From Stutzerimonas nosocomialis (GTDB taxonomy: Bacteria; Pseudomonadota; Gammaproteobacteria; Pseudomonadales; Pseudomonadaceae), in assembly GCF_005876855.1 (NCBI RefSeq), contig NZ_QLAE01000002.1, positions 124,001 through 188,000 on the forward strand: a DNA stretch of 64,000 nucleotides. The letters are read 5' to 3'. The position numbers and the translations under genes were made by a program. A model generated the notes under the pieces. That model was not told the DNA's origin, ran no database searches, and saw only the letters and a list, made by a program, of their open reading frames with translations. Shown here one piece after another: positions 61,997-64,000 of this stretch (position 1 is its first letter; each line of letters opens with the position of its first letter).

Positions 61997-62898
61997 TGAT
62001 GAAGCCGCGCGATGCGCTGGGGCATTTCTTACAGGTCACCAAGCCGGGGATCATCTTCGGCAACGCGATCTCGGTGGCGGGGGGGTACCTCCTCGCCGCG
62101 CGGGGGGCTGTCGACCTCTGGCTGCTGCTGGTGACGCTGGTCGGCACCGCCCTGGTGGTGGCTTCCGGCTGCGCTTTCAACAACTACATCGACCGCGACA
62201 TCGATGTGATGATGGAGCGCACCCGCAACCGCGTGCTGGTGCAGGGGCTGCTGCCGGGCCGGGTGGTGCTGGCTTACGCCACGGTGCTGGGGCTGGCCGG
62301 CGTGTCCCTGCTGTATCGGGGGGCGAGCCCGCTGTCCGCGCTGTTCGCGGTGCTCGGCTTCGTCATCTACGTGGGCTTCTACAGCCTGTACCTCAAGCGC
62401 AGGTCGGTGCATGGCACGCTGGTCGGCAGCATCTCCGGCGCCATGCCGCCGGTGATCGGCTACTGCGCGGCGAGCGGCTCGTTCGACCTGGCCGCGCTGA
62501 CGTTGCTGGTCATCTTCAGCCTCTGGCAGGTGCCGCACTCCTATGCGATCGCGATCTTTCGCTACAAGGATTACCTGGCGGCATCGATCCCCGTGTTGCC
62601 GGTGGAGCGGGGCATCGCGGTGGCCAAGCGGCATATCCTTCTTTATATCCTGGCGTTCCTGCTCGCCACGCTGATGCTCGCGTTCTGGGGCTATGCGGGC
62701 GTCAGCTATCTGGTGGTCGCGGCCGCGATGGGTTCCTACTGGCTGTACCTGGCCTGGACCGGTTACCAGGCGATGGACGATCGGCTGTGGGCGCGCAAGC
62801 TGTTCTTCTTCTCCATCTATATCATCACCGCCCTGAGCCTGATGATGGCGGTGGACGTCCAGCGCACGGGCCAGATGCTGCTCAGCTACGTCGGTTGA
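61996..62898 (+). CDS. cyoE: protohaem IX farnesyltransferase (haem O synthase)
   Basis: A 300-residue polytopic prenyltransferase. The first Asp-rich motif appears as [18 protein letters not shown], and a later conserved loop is [17 protein letters not shown]. It makes haem O for the bo3 oxidase. Two tandem ATG codons (61996, 61999) are possible starts. Last gene of the cyo operon; a GGCGGC / GCCGCC hairpin lies just after (62904-62924) without a T-run. Confidence 0.95.
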   Translation: MMKPRDALGHFLQVTKPGIIFGNAISVAGGYLLAARGAVDLWLLLVTLVGTALVVASGCAFNNYIDRDIDVMMERTRNRVLVQGLLPGRVVLAYATVLGLAGVSLLYRGASPLSALFAVLGFVIYVGFYSLYLKRRSVHGTLVGSISGAMPPVIGYCAASGSFDLAALTLLVIFSLWQVPHSYAIAIFRYKDYLAASIPVLPVERGIAVAKRHILLYILAFLLATLMLAFWGYAGVSYLVVAAAMGSYWLYLAWTGYQAMDDRLWARKLFFFSIYIITALSLMMAVDVQRTGQMLLSYVG

Positions 62899-63022
62899 AG
62901 AAGGGCGGCTCAAGATAGGCCGCCGCTGGCCGATTCATCGGGAACAATCGACGCCGCCTGCGCCCCGGTACTGACGCCGTGCGCAGGGACAGGCAGAATC
63001 GCCGTTTTCGAGGAGAAGCCCG

Positions 63023-63427
63023 ATGAAGTCGTTCGCTGCCCTGCTGGCCCTGACGCTGGGGCTGTGCTGCCAGGCCATGGCCAGCTCGGCGCCTGAAGCA
63101 ACGGTCAACAAGACCCTCTACTACACCCTGACGCCTGCGCTGGTCGGCAACTACGGCAGCGGTGAGCGGCTGAAGTACTACAAGGCCGACGTGGCCCTGC
63201 GGGTCGCCAATATCGATGCGGAAAACCGCGTGAAGCATCACGAGCCGCTCATCCGCAATCAGCTGGTCATGCTCTTCTCGCAGCAGACCGACGAAAGCCT
63301 GGGGAGCCTGGACGCCAAGGAGACCCTGCGCCAGGAAGCGCTCAAGCAGGTGCAGGACGTGCTGAGCCAGGAAACCGGCCAGCCTCTGGTGGACGATCTG
63401 CTGTTCAATAACCTGATCATCCAATGA
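63023..63427 (+). CDS. exported FliL-like protein
   Basis: A 134-residue protein with a signal peptide (ending AMA, about residue 20). The rest matches the FliL periplasmic domain pattern: YYTLTPALVGNYG, LKYYKADVALRV, VKHHEPLIRNQLVMLFSQQ and a C-terminal VDDLLFNNLIIQ. FliL helps the flagellar motor, but here there are no flagellar genes nearby and the export signal looks cleavable, so it may do something else at the cell surface or in the periplasm. GAGGAGAAG precedes the ATG. Confidence 0.78.
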   Translation: MKSFAALLALTLGLCCQAMASSAPEATVNKTLYYTLTPALVGNYGSGERLKYYKADVALRVANIDAENRVKHHEPLIRNQLVMLFSQQTDESLGSLDAKETLRQEALKQVQDVLSQETGQPLVDDLLFNNLIIQ

Positions 63428-63446
63428 CCGACTGGCCGCGCCCGGT

Positions 63447-63896
63447 TCAGCGTAGCGCCAGGATCGCGTCCCATTCGTCGGGCGACACCGGCATCACCGA
63501 GAGGCGGCTGCCCTTGCGAACCAGTGCGAGGTCCGCGAGGGCCGGCGCGGCCTTCAGTCGCGCCAGCGGCAGCACCATGTCGAAGGCCTCGACGAAGCGT
63601 ACGTCGACCGCGCTCCAGGGATTCTTGTCGGCGCTGGCCTTGGGGTCGAAGTAGGGGCTCTGGTCGTCGAGGGCGGCAGGGTCGGGGTAGGCGACGCGAA
63701 GGATTTCGCCAATCCCCGCCACGCCCGGCTCCGGGCAGCTAGAGTGATAGAAGAAGAAGCGGTCACCCTCGCGCATCTCGCGCAAATAATTGCGCGCCTG
63801 GTAGTTGCGCACGCCGTCCCAGCGGGCGTTGCCCTTTTCCTTCAGGTGCTGGATGGAAAATTCGTCAGGTTCCGATTTCATCAACCAATAGGGCAT
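63447..63896 (-). CDS. EVE-domain (PUA-like) protein
   Basis: A 149-residue EVE-domain protein. Hallmarks: YWLMKSEPDEFSIQHL, WDGVRNYQARNYLREMREGDRFFFYHS, VAGIGEILR and WSAVDVRFVE. The fold is related to PUA and YTH domains and is thought to bind modified bases; human THYN1 is a relative. The start at 63896 has GGAG upstream; a longer reading adds 19 residues without support. It converges with the FliL-like gene. The last ~100 bases of the window (63897-64000) show nothing I can name. Confidence 0.9.
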   Translation of the reverse strand: MPYWLMKSEPDEFSIQHLKEKGNARWDGVRNYQARNYLREMREGDRFFFYHSSCPEPGVAGIGEILRVAYPDPAALDDQSPYFDPKASADKNPWSAVDVRFVEAFDMVLPLARLKAAPALADLALVRKGSRLSVMPVSPDEWDAILALR

Positions 63897-64000
63897 GAAG
63901 TTTGCTCCGTGAATTACCGCAGGCAGCCGAATGACGGCAAGGTTAACCGACAACTGGTGTCAGCACCGGTTTGCGGGACGCCCACCCTTCACGGAAAATG

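Overview
The window is a high-GC gamma-proteobacterial chromosome segment, almost certainly from a Pseudomonas-type organism (Pseudomonas or a close relative such as the stutzeri/mendocina groups). The support is gene content and order. The block running from an amino-acid ABC transporter through tRNA-Phe, yggX, mutY, asmA, a PanZ-like protein, hisBHAF, two family-3 solute-binding proteins, a divergent polysaccharide deacetylase, ctpA, an EnvC-like protein, gpmI, rhodanese, grxC and secB is the arrangement I know from the Pseudomonas aeruginosa PA51xx region. That comparison is from memory; no alignment was run. G/C-ending codons dominate throughout.

Layout. 1-10.7 kb: the 3' part of an alpha/beta hydrolase overlapping a MepA-type murein endopeptidase, a small exported protein, DNA polymerase II (polB), a stand-alone MucD/DegP-type protease, a MetQ-like binding protein without a lipobox cysteine, a Cys/Met-metabolism PLP enzyme, an MFS transporter overlapping a 41-codon membrane microprotein, and a PhnB-like VOC protein. 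11.0-26.7 kb: a two-partner secretion locus with a 4,700-residue exoprotein (TpsA) overlapping its FhaC/ShlB-type outer-membrane transporter (TpsB). TpsA alone takes up 22% of the window. 26.8-33.1 kb: a redox and regulator block. It has an OhrR-type repressor divergent from an exported alpha/beta hydrolase with two near-identical 17-bp palindromes between them, a GMC oxidoreductase, a FAD monooxygenase, a small membrane-anchored protein, and an SDR plus NTF2-like pair divergent from an HxlR regulator. It is bounded on the right by a terminator and tRNA-Thr.

33.2-56.5 kb is core genome: a methyltransferase, a basic/polar amino-acid ABC transporter (ATPase, binding protein, two permeases), a DUF4124 protein, a BetT-type BCCT transporter, tRNA-Phe, asmA-mutY-yggX, the his genes with repeat-bearing spacers, two paralogous binding proteins, the envC-ctpA-deacetylase operon, gpmI, and rhodanese-grxC-secB. 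56.5-64 kb: a quinone oxidoreductase divergent from a complete cyoABCDE cytochrome bo3 ubiquinol oxidase operon with haem O synthase, then a FliL-like exported protein and an EVE-domain protein.

How the parts work together. TpsA and TpsB form one secretion system. EnvC, CtpA, MepA and MucD all act on envelope peptidoglycan and protein quality. The cyo genes encode one terminal oxidase. hisB/H/A/F carry central histidine biosynthesis. The OhrR- and HxlR-controlled genes look like locally regulated oxidative or electrophile-stress functions. The most unusual element is the giant TpsA: it has no cysteine that I could find, about 25 repeats of 53-56 residues, and no TTA, CTA or TCA codon in 4,700 codons.
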